Below are positions 44,439 through 57,300 of a stretch of 64,000 nt of DNA, piece by piece. The notes beneath the pieces were generated by a model, which saw only the letters and a list, made by a program, of their open reading frames with translations, made no database searches and was not told the origin of the DNA. The stretch is from Ophiodon elongatus (Eukaryota; Chordata; Actinopteri; Perciformes; Hexagrammidae): contig JACSYO010000092.1 in NCBI GenBank assembly GCA_016806645.1, positions 43,501 through 107,500 of the forward strand. The letters run 5' to 3'. The position numbers and the translations under genes were made by a program. Each line of letters begins with the position of its first letter. The stretch's first letter is position 1.

Positions 44439-46014
44439 ATAGGGGTTTCCTGAAGCAGCTGAGAGGTACCACCAGGCCAGAAGGGCTGGTCGCGGATGCT
44501 AAAACTCGGGCATGGGAGGAGTTTGGGGAGGCCATGGAGAAGGACTTTCGATTGGCCTTAAGGAGGTTCTGGCAAATCCGACGGCTCTGGAATGGAAAGC
44601 AGGGCCTACCCCAGGCTGTGCTCAGCATGCGGGGGGGAGGGAGGGGGAGCTGCTGACCCGGACAGGGGACATCGTCAGGCGGTGGAAAGAGCACTTTTAT
44701 TTGGAACTCCTAAACCCAGCCTACATATCTCCTGAAGAGGAGGCAGCGCCTGAAGACTTGGAGGGGAGGGGGGGTCGCACCCATATCCCTGGCAGAGGCC
44801 GCTAAGGTAGTCAAAAAGCTCCTTGGTGGCAAGGCCCCCGGGGGTGCTGGAAAAGAGGCTCCGACCGTTTGTCGAACCTCAGATCCAAGAGGAGCAGTGC
44901 GGATTCCGTCTCGCTCATGGAACAGTGGACCAGCTCTTTACCCTCGCAAGACTACTGGAGGGGTCCTGGGAGTTTGCCCAACCAGTCTACATGTGCTTTG
45001 AGGACTTGGAGAAGGCTTTCGACCAGGTCTCTCTGGGTTTTTTGTGGGAGGTGCTGCGGGCCATCCGGTCTCTGTATGACTGCATTAGGAGCTGTGTTTG
45101 TATTCTCTGCAATAAGTCAGACACGTTCCCGGTGGGTGTTGGCCTCCGCCAGGGCTGCCCTTTATCACTGGTTCTGTTCGTGACTTTCATGGACATGATA
45201 TCTAGGTGCAGCCTGGGGGTGGAGAATGGCAGGTTCGGGGGTCTCGGGATCGCCTCTCTGCTGTTCACAGATGATGTGGTCCTGTTGGCCTCCTCGGACC
45301 ATGACCTCCAGCATTCACTGGGGCGGTTTGCAGCCGAGTGTGAAGCGGCGGGGATGAGAGTTAGTACCATCAAATCTGAGGCCATGGTTCTCTGCTGGAA
45401 ACCGTTGGATTACTCCCTCCAGGTGGGGACGGAGTGCCTACCGCAAGCGAAGGAGTTCAAGTATCTCGGGGTCTTGTTCACGAGTGAGGGTAAGATGGAG
45501 CGGGAGCTCGACAGACGGATCGGTGTGGCTGCAGCAGTAAAACAGGCGCTGCACTGGACCGTTTTTGTAAAGAGAACATAGGTGAGGGTCGGAACGATGG
45601 TCTAAGTTCCGACCCTCACCTATGGTCAGGAACTCTGGGTCGTGACCGAAAGAATGAGGCTCAGCCTTAGAGATAGGGTAAGGAGCTCGGACATCAGGAG
45701 TGAACTTGGAATTGAGGTGCTACTCCTTCGTATTTAAAGAAGTCAGCTGAGGTGGTTCGGGCATCTAATCAGGATGCCTCCTGGACGCCTCCCACTGGAG
45801 GTTTTTCCGGGTATGCCCAACTGGTAGGAGGCCCCGGGGAAGACCCAGCACACGCTGGAGGGATTATATCTCCCAGCTGGCCTGGGAACGCTTCGGGATC
45901 CCCCAGAATGAGCTGGAACATGTTGCGGGTGAGAGGGAAGCCTGGGTCAGCCTGCTGGGCCTGCTGCCACTGCGACCCGATCCCGGATAAGCGGATGAAA
46001 ATGGATGGATGGAT
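44439..46014 (+). mobile_element. RTE/Rex3-like LINE, 5'-truncated and internally deleted
   Basis: Reverse transcriptase blocks are readable: EEQCGFRLAHGTVDQLF, then VYMCFEDLEKAFDQV, then GVGLRQGCPLSLVLF, the active-site box LLFTDDVVLLAS and FKYLGVLFTSEG. Further 3' are the RSQLRWFGHL and MPPGRLPLEVF segments. It ends in (ATGG)n at 46001-46014, the tandem tail style of Rex3. The 5' half including the endonuclease is missing. An internal deletion near 44820 removes part of the fingers region, and there are stops near 45580 and 45737. The active-site box has Thr where these LINEs usually have Ala. The clade name is from memory. Confidence 0.85.
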
Positions 46015-47473
46015 ATTAATAATAAAATAATAAAATAATTAATTTGCAATAATTCTGGTCATGTCCAACATTAACTAAACTTTTTCATGTATAGCAAAGA
46101 TATTGTTCCCGATCCTCTGACTTCTATCTTTGGCGTAGCACCGGATGAAATGCAGCTAATGACTATAGTCAGACGACTGATTCTCCTCAGTTGGAAGAAG
46201 GCAGCGACCCCATCTCTTAAACGCTAAGTGGAGGAAGTGATGCCACAACTCAAACTGGAGCACCATAACTCATCCAGAGTTCTCTCAACGTCTAGAAGTA
46301 TCTATGTCCTTAGATGTCAGGCGTTTATTACATTTTATGTTTGAATGTTTGCGTAAAAGTGGAAAAAAATGATTAAATATTTGAATATAGAAAATAAATG
46401 AACTGCATGTATGGAGATCAGTAAATCAGTGTTGCTTTTATTTCTCATTACACGTGGTCATTTGACTGATTGTAAAAAAATAGATATGTTGATAAGAGCA
46501 GCTTTAACTCTTGGTCAATTTAGTGAGTATTTATGACATCTAATGTCTAAGTTTTGAGCCATGATGATTTACAAACCAGTTTCATTACAGTTTCTGAATA
46601 TAAAACCACAGGCAGCTGTATCAGTTTTAAAGTGGCCCTCCTTTCATAGGATTAAGTCTATGCTGTGAGCGCTTCCTCTTCAATACTTCCTCACCACTTC
46701 TTAATATGGGACATCTCTTTGCCTCCAGTACTTCCTGTAGAACAATTAAATAAAGTCATGTTTTACCTGACCAAAGTAAATTATTTTGGAGTGTGACTAC
46801 CTTTAAAAGGCCTCACAAGTTGTGAAAAGAACTAGATGAGGGGGACGTCCTGCAGCTCGCGGTTGGTGAAAGCCACACAATCAAGTCGTCTCTTTCAATT
46901 CCCCAAGCTGCAGCAGCATTATACACTAATCTTTAAAGAGGAGAGTCAAATGCCCGCCAAACTGCTCTCACGCAGCACATAATCCTTTGAATGACGGACT
47001 GCTCCCCTAAAGACGGCGCTGCCTGTCAAATTGGATTAGACAGCATGTCAATTTTTATGTCGTCTGGGATTAGAGTTTGTAATCAGCTTCCTGTCAATAC
47101 CTGAACACAACACATTCAAAACTCCTGGACACCTTATACACCTCTTTATTAGTGATGTGAAAATAATTTTGACCAACGTGAGCTCTTCATTTTAATTTGT
47201 TTGCTTTTTGTCTTAGTTCTAGGTTAAGAAGCAAATAATCTCAGACTGTGCCTCAGACAATAAGGAAGAGCTGACTAGTCAAACTGCATTTTGTGACATT
47301 AAGGCTCACATTAGGTATTTTATTTCAACTCTTAGCCACCTGAGAATTCTGTAATCCACCATGTTTTTTTAAATCTGCATTTAAAGCTCATTTCAGCTCT
47401 TGGCTTAGAGTGAAATCAGCTTTTTTTTTTTTAAACCATGTTTTACTAAATGCCTTTGTGAGTGTGTGTGCAC

Positions 47474-47516
<43 letters not shown>

Positions 47517-49939
47517 TGTGTGAGGACTTCTCTCTGTGCATGTATGTATGTATTTGTGACATATTTTGTGTAGTATAAGTTGGTCATACTGTTATAGAGA
47601 CAGGCATTGCGTAATTGTCCTTTATTACACTGCAGAACATTCATTAAATAATAAAATCTGTTGGTGAGCTATTAAATTGAATGTCGACAATAATGTTTCA
47701 TTTACAAGCTGTCCAAAAACACACCTCACATGTGTTTATTCTCACAATAAATCCCACTAACCTCAACCTTCACTGCAATCAGTGAGTAACTTTCGAGTGT
47801 AACCAAACAACCACAGGTCTCGCTGAAAATTATCTCCTGATCCATTACTGTGGCAGACGAGGATACATCTGTCATAGTAGTTTTCTTCATTTGAGTGATA
47901 CTTTAAAACTAGAAAGCTGCCCTCAGAAGAAGAAGGCCAAATTAAGGTCTCCTGGGCTCTCTATACATGCTGCTGAACATCAATATGTCAGCATTGTCAT
48001 TGTGAGCGTGCCGATGATGGCGTCTAGATCAAAGAACCATTGTGCTCTGACCTCTCTCTTCACAAATCCCCCGGCATAGAGGGTAAAGATCTGCTTTCCC
48101 AGCGAGGGCTCAGCTGTGTGAAACCTCACATATTATAAACCACGTCTGACTTTACGCCTTCTGATGTGAATTATAACTCTGAGCCCTTTTCTCTCCCAAG
48201 TCTGCTTCTTATTCCTCAGAGCACAAAGGCATGGATTCAGCAGAAATTGGACCACTGACATGCACTGGGAAGACCTCCAAATTTCTAGAGCATTTTCCAG
48301 CCAGAAAAATTGTCTGGATTTCTTTCTTTCCAAAGACTGAAACCGTAATGACAGTTGACAGTTTTCTTTACAAGCACTGAGTCATTCTGTCATTCATATT
48401 ACTAAATATATTTTCCAACTTTGACTCCTGACAACTTGCTCTGACCCGGACAATTCAAAGCCTTTTGCAGGCATTTAAAATGAGTTTCATGAGTTTTAAT
48501 CAGGACGAAAAACAGACCTAAGTGATCCATCTCTCAAATATCTCTATAAATATTTTTGCATAAATTTTAAGATTTGCCACCTGGTTTACAAAGCTCTAAT
48601 GGCACCGCGTATGGATCAGATTCACTCTTTACAGCATGGAAGAGTTACTGCCCCTGTCCAAAATATTAGATTTCCTCTAACATTATGTGCATCTAAAAGT
48701 AAATGTGAGACACTGGTTGGATTTATATTGTTTTTGTAATAAAACATTATTATACATAATTCAAAGTTCCTTTCTAATTCTGCTTTGGTACCGTTTTATG
48801 ATTCTCTGTAGCGCTTTGATGCAACACAAGAAAGAAGCTGCACAGCATACAAATTCAGACCATGGATCATGTAGAGGTCATCTGGAAAAAAAATATGTTT
48901 TTAAAATGTTGTGTCAGCCAGTCCGGTAGAGCTACCTGGGGGCTGTAATGCAGGAAGAAGAAACATTTTTTAGTCCGTGATACAACCAGAAGTGCTTTGC
49001 CCGAGGATTCCTGCCTCAGTTTGAGCTCATAAGTGGCTAAAAGACGTCTGTCTGTCTGTGGCATGTTGGGTGCCCAGACAACAGTTTCCTTTTGATTCGA
49101 TGACTCAGGAGAATAATTGTCCAGGAGATAAAAGAGTGTTGAAGGTTACCTACATAGATAAAATCCTGCAACTGAAGACAACTAGGTTTTTAAGGGTGTG
49201 AACGGATCCGTATTAAGTTGTAAAAGCTTCTGAGAATATCCAGGAAACAGTCATGTAAAGTGACCACGCAAACATCACCGCGGCCAACAAAAACTTAAAT
49301 GTAATGCAAAATCTAGAAGCAGAAATGAAGTCGGGCAGGTAAAGAAGCTTGTTAGAGCACCAGGGAGAAGCCACATGAGTGTATTTGAGGTGACAGAATT
49401 TTGTGGGGATAAACATGTGAAGCAACGGCACAAAACTTCTGAGGGGAAATTGTCTTTAATGTACGGGTCAGATCAGGATGAGCCGCCCCATCTGACCAGT
49501 ATTCATCATGTCCACAGCAAAATACTGCCCCAGGTTGAGCTCTTGTGTGCTCCTTTGTCTGTATGCAATGCGCTAAAACTAGTTTCTAATGCACCAAAGC
49601 ACAAATTTGCTTTAATCTTCAGCTCGTGTTTGCAAGCAGGGATGGGTTTATTGGCTTATATGCAATGAGGTCTTAATAAAATGACGCAGTTTAGATTGTA
49701 AGTAAATAAGTTAAGACTTAATTGGCTTAATTGCTCATGTGTTACTGTGTGAATCTGACATAAGTATTCTTTTCTTTTAATTTAATCAAAGAGCAATTCA
49801 GCCAGAGGGGAACTTGAACCCTCTGTATCAAATTTCATGGCAATCCATCCAATAGTTGTTGACACATTTTTACTTAAAGCCAAATATATCTGGGGCCAAA
49901 ATGCAAATTTATTGGCACAAATATTAAACACAACTATTA
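46015..49939. other. Non-coding sequence, possible slc12a5 intron 1 or upstream region
   Basis: I see no exon with a recognisable product here. It contains a (GT)n microsatellite at 47477-47522 and AT-rich unique sequence. Short open frames on both strands look like chance. Confidence 0.4.
47477..47522. repeat. (GT)n microsatellite
   Basis: About 21 GT units with one TA interruption. Confidence 0.95.
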
Positions 49940-50130
49940 GATACCTCAGGAGGTAGAGCTGTCTATCCCTGCAGGAGCAAGGGATCAAACCTCCTTGGAT
50001 TGTCCTTGGGCAACATACCGAACCCCCTGAAAAGTGAATGTGTGTGCGTGAATGGGTGAATGCTTGTGTTGTAGCTTGTGTTATAGTTGGAAGCCCGGTA
50101 CGTTGCAAACAGTCGCTAAAGGGGGCCTCT
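49940..50130. repeat. SINE-like fragment
   Basis: GGTAGAGCTGTCTATCCCTG, then GCAAGGGATCAAACCTCC, then GTGAATGGGTGAATGC, follows the tRNA-like head and tail layout also seen at 54140-54345. I infer a tRNA-derived SINE relic; the two promoter boxes are degraded. Confidence 0.4.
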
Positions 50131-51424
50131 GTGTGACGATCCCCGTTGTCGAGGGGCACTGACCAAACGTTGGTATTTGACGTGTTGGGAATGTAAATTA
50201 CGCCAATTAGTCCATGCGTTTACGCTTGAGGGATATGCTGATGTTAATGAAACAAACACATACACACACAAGCAAATACCTAAATTACAGAAAATAATTT
50301 GTCCTGAACTAACCCTGAAAACAAAACATTCCCAGTTAAGTTGGGGATTCAAATGTTCAGCAGATTTAAATGATTTGTTTGCCACTAACGGATAATCTCT
50401 CTGTCTACATCTCTGTTTTATCCAGACAAATATGACTTCATGATAAGAAGTGATCGGCTCAGAAAGATGACATCACTGCGGAATTACAAGATCTGAAAAT
50501 GTCTGTAATGATGCCGCTGAGTCGTGACTGTGACTCGACGGCGACATGCAGATGAAAGGCGGGCAGTGTAGATTTGTACCCTTGATGTGACATGGCTATT
50601 ACAAAATGGACAGTTTATACCGGCTTTTAAAAGCTTAATAGGACACAGGCTCAAGGGGATTATCCAGCAGCTGCTGGAGGCCACAGAGGAAGGCAGAAAT
50701 TAACTTCTGCATTTGAGAGAAAGGCACCAATCAGCTGCACAGCAAACGTCACAATCACATCAACACGTACCTCATCCATTTTCACCTCGCCTGCTGTAAC
50801 TGGGGAATTAAAAGCTAATTCCATGAAGTCATTTGTTTAATTTAAATTTATCTGCTGACTGACACTCTCTTTCACTGTCTGTCGGCCTGCCGGTGTTTCT
50901 GTCTCTCGGGCAGATTGAAGTCAGCAGGGGTGATACTGAACTGTGATGCTGTCTGCCAAAAGTGGATCATCTTTAAATGTAAAATTTGCCATTAAAACAG
51001 GAATGAGGATAGAATATTGAGTTAAAAAGTGCAGTTTGTAGTATTTGGCTTCATGTAGATGGATCATGAGATGCTACAAGCGAGTGTTTGGTTTGTCCTT
51101 TCTGGGCTACTGTAGAATAAATAAGATGCTCTATAACAAAGATGACTCATTACAGGCTCCTCCAATGGTTTGAAATGGTATTCACTTCCTGTCTACTAAA
51201 TCGGCATGGTCATGGCTTGGTTACATCTCCCCCCACCTCCTTCGGAAATGTTGTGAACTTTGCGTGGATGGATGAAAGCAGATTGGGAATAGTGGAACCT
51301 GCGTGACACAGAAACAGGAAACTGACACTGACAAACTCAAAAACACGACGATTCTTATTTTTAGGTGGTTATACACTAAAGAACAATAATAAGCACATAA
51401 ATACATTTTTAGCCAGAAGAATTT

Positions 51425-51620
51425 GGTTCACACATTCACGATCCTCTCAGGAGAAATTGAAATCCCTTTTGTGATCCCTGAACATTTCATCAGTTCAAAA
51501 TCTCAATGTGTCCAATACTTTGGTTTATGACCCAAAACCTTCAAAAATAATGATGTTCCCATGTTTTGTGCTAATTAGCAAATGCTAGCATGCTAACACG
51601 GTGAGGGTTAAACAGTACAC
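51425..51620. repeat. Dispersed teleost repeat fragment
   Basis: TGTCCAATACTTTGGTTTAT, then GATGTTCCCAT, then TGCTAATTAGCAAATGCTAG, then CATGCTAACACG. Same family as 18741-18965 and the right edge of the window. Confidence 0.55.
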
Positions 51621-51931
51621 CTGCTTTGTAGTGGTGTTACGGATCATAAAACTCACGGTTTGGATCGGATCAGATCAGTACAGAAAAAGGGAGCAAATAT
51701 AACTTTTAGAGATCCCTGATCACGTTTTTTTTGCCACCGATACTCATTACCGATCATTGATGATCCATATTGACAGAAACAGATCCCTTTTTTGTTTGAT
51801 TATACAGCTGGTCGACAAAGCTCCAGACTATGTTTTGCTACCCTCCCAAAAATCTGTTCAACCGCTCTGAAGTCAGTAAACCATCAAAAAGTCCAAATGT
51901 TATACTTTTACTTTGTTAAAGTCATCTATAG

Positions 51932-52592
51932 CAGTGTTTCTCAACTGGTCTGACTGTGGGACCCACCATCACCCCTTAATGACAAGCCGTGTCCCAACCC
52001 CCCCCCCCATATCTTATGTAGTGGTGTCATATCGCCATGTTTGATTAGAAAACTAATTTCGCGGGTCACGGTGTTCTTCTATGCTGTAAAATGGCGGGGG
52101 TACTTGAAGATTTAAAAAAAAAAAAAAAAAGATTTAAAATTAGCATCAATTAAAAAATCCTTTAAAAATATTTATTTAATACATTTTCAATAAAATATTA
52201 GTGTAAGTTCATAAGCTGAATTTTATATTCAGTAGGCTATTCAATTTCATTATCCTAAAAACCCAGAGTCTCCCCCATATCAGGATGGTTTGACCCAACC
52301 TGGCACACGCCCCCTGTCATCACCTGTCAATCACCGCCGCCTTAAAAAACTCAAACAACGAGTGGCTGAAACGTAGCAGCAATGCTGCTGAAAACTTGGA
52401 GGGACAAGTGCAAAACATGTCGAAACCAGAGCCGGCAAAAAAGTGTGAATAGACGACACTCCGCTGCATAAAAAATCCCCTTCAAAGTAAAACCACAGGA
52501 TAAAAAAAAAAAAAAAAGAAAATTGTTTTTTTTTGCCCTAGCAAAGGCCCGTGAAAACTGGTGGGTCGCGACCCACCAGTTGAGAATCACTG
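51932..52592. mobile_element. Non-autonomous hAT transposon, 661 bp
   Basis: Terminal inverted repeats CAGTGTTTCTCAACTGGT and ACCAGTTGAGAATCACTG match at 17 of 18 positions. The element is flanked by a perfect 8-bp target duplication ATCTATAG at 51924-51931 and 52593-52600. CAGTG...CACTG ends and 8-bp duplications are hAT hallmarks. No intact transposase frame is present. Confidence 0.93.
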
Positions 52593-53562
52593 ATCTATAG
52601 AGTTGTTTCCATAAAATAATCCAATTCAAATGATAAGGAAATAAAAAAAAATATTTTTATGGAATAAAACAAATCTTGTCAATAGTGTTAATGATGTATT
52701 ATAAGTTTCTCAGGTCATAATTAATCTCTAATATCCATTTATGTTATGGTGAAAACATCTCCTTCAAACAAATGTATTTATTAAAGTTTCTCACCAAAAC
52801 TACATTTTACAAGATTACATTTAAACACATCATGATAAAGTTTTTGATTTACCTTAATCCAATACTCATTTTAACTGAACAGAGCCCAAACGCATCATGA
52901 TGTAACTAAACGAAACCTTTGTCTGTTGGCCATGATGCATGATGAATGCGTGCTCGCACTTCCAAAAGTGTCTTCTCTTTAACCGACATTTAATGTTCTG
53001 CAGCAGAAAACACTTTCTTTTACGCTCCATTGTCTTCCAGACACGCACAGCATCAAGTTTGAGTAACATCCCACTCAGTCTATGTATTAAAGCCAAACAG
53101 AACTGCCTCAAGCGGTACACTTGCTTAAAGTCCTGATGTATGCATGAGGATGGCGAAGGTGCTAATTTTACCACTGGCAACACTTCTCCAGTCGCCATGA
53201 ACAAAAAATTTTAACTTTTCGGGCATCCATCAACTTGTCCACAGATCTCATGAAAACAAAAACAACAGCTAAAAATTCAAACCAGCCTCCAACATTTCCA
53301 GATGTTAAGCTTTTTGTTTTTAACTAAACAATGCTGTTGCCTCTGAAAACCCTTTTCCTCTTCAGTCTCTCCAACATGTACGAGCTTGTTCGCCAGAGAG
53401 AATAGCACTCTTTGTGACAATTAGTTCCTTGTTTAACTCGGCTGCTAATGAGACCAACGTGTTCCTGGGTTTGTTCTCGTGTTTGTGAGCCAGGAGAGGC
53501 TGGGTGGAGGTGAGAAGATGCAACACCAACAGCCCCACACACACTGTATATAATTAGTGTGT

Positions 53563-53587
53563 ATGTATATATATATATATATATATA
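53563..53587. repeat. (AT)n microsatellite
   Basis: A short uninterrupted AT run; overlapping open frames are artefacts. Confidence 0.9.
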
Positions 53588-53760
53588 ACAGCCAAGGAGC
53601 AAACATATATGGGCTGTTTATAGTGCAGTGCCCGTTCAAAACCCACCTGTTCAGAACGGGAAGAATATTTGGTCTGTGGCTCGAGAACTACTCATAAAAA
53701 CAAAACTCTTGACACTGCCCTTCCTTTGGACCTCTGCAACACACTTGCTATTATATACAG

Positions 53761-54044
53761 GAGGCAACCTCCGGTTCTGAAGAATGAAGCCAATGCGGAA
53801 GTGTCTTAAACTTGCATTCTCTCTACTGACCATCAGGGGGTGACTCCTCCGGTTGCAAAAAGAAGTCAGATTGTATAGAAACCTATGAGAAAATTACTCT
53901 ACTTCTCTTTTGATTTATTACCTCAGTAAACATTGAAAACATGAATTTATTTTCTCAATCGCTGGTTTCAAGTCTTCAAAACAGCAGTCCACAAACCAAT
54001 AGGTGACGTCATGATTACGTTCATTTCTTATATACAGTCTATGG
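53761..54044. repeat. Dispersed fish repeat, internally deleted copy
   Basis: Starts GAGGCAACCTCCGGTTCTGA and ends TTATATACAGTCTATGG. Relative to 42395-42930 it lacks about 300 bp between CTGGTTTCAAGTCTTC and AAAACAGCAGTCCAC. Confidence 0.75.
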
Positions 54045-54139
54045 CTATGCTTATATAATTATATAAACGGTCAGAAACAGCAGTGAAATCGGCCTAAAGT
54101 CTAGTTCCCGGGAAAAAACACCAGGGCCAGACTTCAAAG

Positions 54140-54345
54140 TTTGGCATAGTAGGTAGCTGCCTGGGGACGAAGATTGGCAGTTCGATACGTCCAAATGTGC
54201 TTGAGCAAGACACTGAACCCCAAGTTGGTCCCAAAAGGCGCCGCCACCATTGGTGCATGTGTGAATGGGTGAATGAGAGGCACATTTTAAACCGCTTTAT
54301 CCCGTACAGTAGAAAGACGCTATATAAATGCAGCCTCCGTTTGTT
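54140..54345. repeat. SINE-like fragment
   Basis: GTAGCTGCCTGGGGACGAAG, then CTTGAGCAAGACACTGAACC, then GTGTGAATGGGTGAATGAGA, then GACGCTATATAAATGCAG. The last segment is the usual tail of fish SINE-type repeats that I know. It is related to 49940-50130. Confidence 0.5.
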
Positions 54346-57300
54346 TGTCCTAATTCAGGTCTTGAAGCCCCTGAGTCACTGGCTCGGAAAGATTAGTGTT
54401 CCTCCCTTTGAGCTTCAGCCGGTGATAAAGCTCAGCAGAGGGCAGATTCAGGGCAGGAAGTAACAACAACGACAACAGATTTCTACTGGACTGAACTGCG
54501 TTTTACATGCTTTACTGAACCGATTACATGCTCGCAAGCAGGATTAGAGATGCATACACCTATAGAAAGTTAGATGACACAAGAGTGTACAATTGATTTT
54601 ATAGAAACCATAAAACAAGAAGGAGCAGATTTAGCATAAGTGGAATAAGCTCCAAAGAAATTTTCCCACAGGAAGTGTGCCCTCTGCTTATTTGTCATGG
54701 GGGAAAAAACGAGGGTTATTTTGTAGTGACTGACTCTGTGTGTTTTTGGATGAAAACAAACCCCAGACCAGGCCGCTGCTGAGTGTTCTCCACATTTTTC
54801 CCAACAAGGGAGAACATCTAATGATTAATCCACTGCTAGATGTACTAAAGGGTGTATGAAGGTTAATTTGACCACATCATGTATAAAAATAGGATTTGGA
54901 GTGGGCATTGACACAATACTCAGATGCAGGTAAAGGCGAAAAGCTACTTTGGGGATGTGAGAGACAAATGATAATTATAGAGTAAACTGATGGGTGGAAG
55001 AAGAGAAAGACTGTAAAATAACCAGAACAGCATGACAGCTGCAGGCGAGAATGCAGCAACAAGTTTTAAAAGTTTCACAGAGAAAAACCAGGAAATTCTG
55101 TCAGTTAAAATGTTTCCCTCATGTGTTCCAGTTAATTATGAAAGTGCTGTGCTGCAGGTTATACATGTTTAATAAATGTTTACCTCTCATCTTTATTCGA
55201 CAAATTTCTCCATCAGCCATCATTTGATATCTGTGTTTGATGATACTAAAACACAACAATGGCATAAATATTCTGTATTTTTGTTTTTGTCAACAAATTC
55301 AATGAAAAGACCAAATTCAATTCCTTCGTCCGTCTCAACTTTTAGACTTCCCCATCCTGTCTGTGGCTCTCAGACTCAAGTCAACTGAAACAGGTCACAA
55401 GTAAAAAAAAATCACCATCTCCATAATTTCAAGCAAATGTTATTAAGTAATTTGTGTATTTTGTAGTGGAATATTTTCAGTCACAGATTTTGTACTCAAG
55501 CCGAAAGAATATTTCCAGCAGCTGGTTCATATATGTGGGATTGAGGAAACCAACTGTTTATTGTAATGAAGATGTCTGGCTCGCTGATGTATTTTTAACA
55601 GTTTTGTACCAACAATGCAGCTCCAGGCACAAATAAATAAGTGAGTGGACCGCTGACAGCGAGCTGCGGGAGGGAAAGTGATGGGGAACGAAAGGATTAG
55701 ACCGCACTGTTTTTAATAATCTCCAATCTGAGACGAGTGGGTGGGAGATATGTTGTGGCTCAGTGGGAGGATTAGGGGAGAGCTGTATCGCTATTCTCAC
55801 TTCTCCTTCCCCAGTTCAGTCGCTCTGCTCCTGGATCTCAAAGTGTTGCGCTCTGTGGTGAGATCACGGTCTTAGTAAAGCCATCAAAGCCTGAGTGAGT
55901 CATGTCACTGAAAAGTGCTGCAGAAAGGTGTCACACGATAGTTCCCTATCTTAAAGCGAGACGTTCATGACCAAAAAACCTTTCCCTAATCTTAAAGCTG
56001 CTATCATCCATATTTTTTATCAAATGACTATGTGTGATGTGTGTTTCTTTTGCTTCTTTAAACTTCCCTGTTTTGCTTCACCGCTCTCATAGCATTGTTT
56101 TTGGCAGCAGCTAAAACCACACTGTGCACTTCTTGACCCTTCTGGCATCAGTTTTGTACGTGTTAGGATGGCGTGGATATTGTATGCTTTGGGCCCTTAA
56201 AAAAAATACTGACAAACTTGCATATTTTTCCTGGAAGCTCACTGATATATAATTTACTTTCAATCAAAATTAGCAAAAGAAAATGTCAAAATGAAGGTAA
56301 ATAAACACCTCTCTGTATGATGGAACATATTAACGTTGCAGCATGCAATAACAACAGTGCAGTGATGTTACATTATCTACAGTGGGGTTTTTCAAACTTT
56401 TTTTCATGGGGAACCACCATCGCAACCCAATTCACAATAGGCCTTATCTATGAATTGTGAAAAGAGCCTTGGACCCGACCCAGTCTTTGGAAATCTACAG
56501 TAGGTCATTGAAAGTGTTAACTGACCGACAAGCGAAGGCTCGTCCAATAAAAAGACATGAGGAGGATTTAGTGTGAAATAAAATGGACCATGCACATACA
56601 GTACATTAAGCATATTGAATTGGACCAATCAATGTAAATATGCACAATATTCTTAATCCAACTTTCGACATTCTGACCTTCTCGCTCTTTATGGATTAAA
56701 GTCAGTGTCTGACACACTCTTCATTCAGCGTTTAGTAACTGAAGAGACGGTACAACTTGTCAGACATTCAATGACTACGTTTACATGCATGCTCATATTC
56801 CATACTTGTTCCGAATGTAAACATCATATTCTGTGTGTATATTCAGAATTAGGTCTTATTCTGAATGGAACATTTTCCGAATAGGGCACGAGGGATATGC
56901 CTATTTTATTCAGGTTTTAGGAGCATTCTTTAGACATGTCTACAGCGCATTTGCATGCCTCAAAGACAAGCCCACGTTGCTGGTTAGAAGGGGAAACACA
57001 CCTACTTTTAAACATTCTAAAAGTCTTGAATATCAACAGGTTTTTGGTTATGCACACATATCGCAACACCGAACTTTTCGAGAAGGTGGTTAAAGGAATG
57101 AAAGAGGGAGGCTCACATGGTTTACATGGTCGAACAAGACTACCGCACGTAAACAGGAATATTAGTGTTATGTTCATTTTCACAAGCCATGTAAGCAGCT
57201 TAGGAGGAATATTGCCTTTTTCCGAATGAGGACAAAAAATGGAATATTTTGTGCATGTAAACATATAGTCTTATCTTCATGTTGGTCAAAAAACATGCCA

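Noticed and set aside
56382..56440. Second complete hAT element starting CAGTGGGGTTTTTCAAAC
   Set aside because: A left-end-like sequence is visible, but no matching inverted end or target duplication was found downstream.
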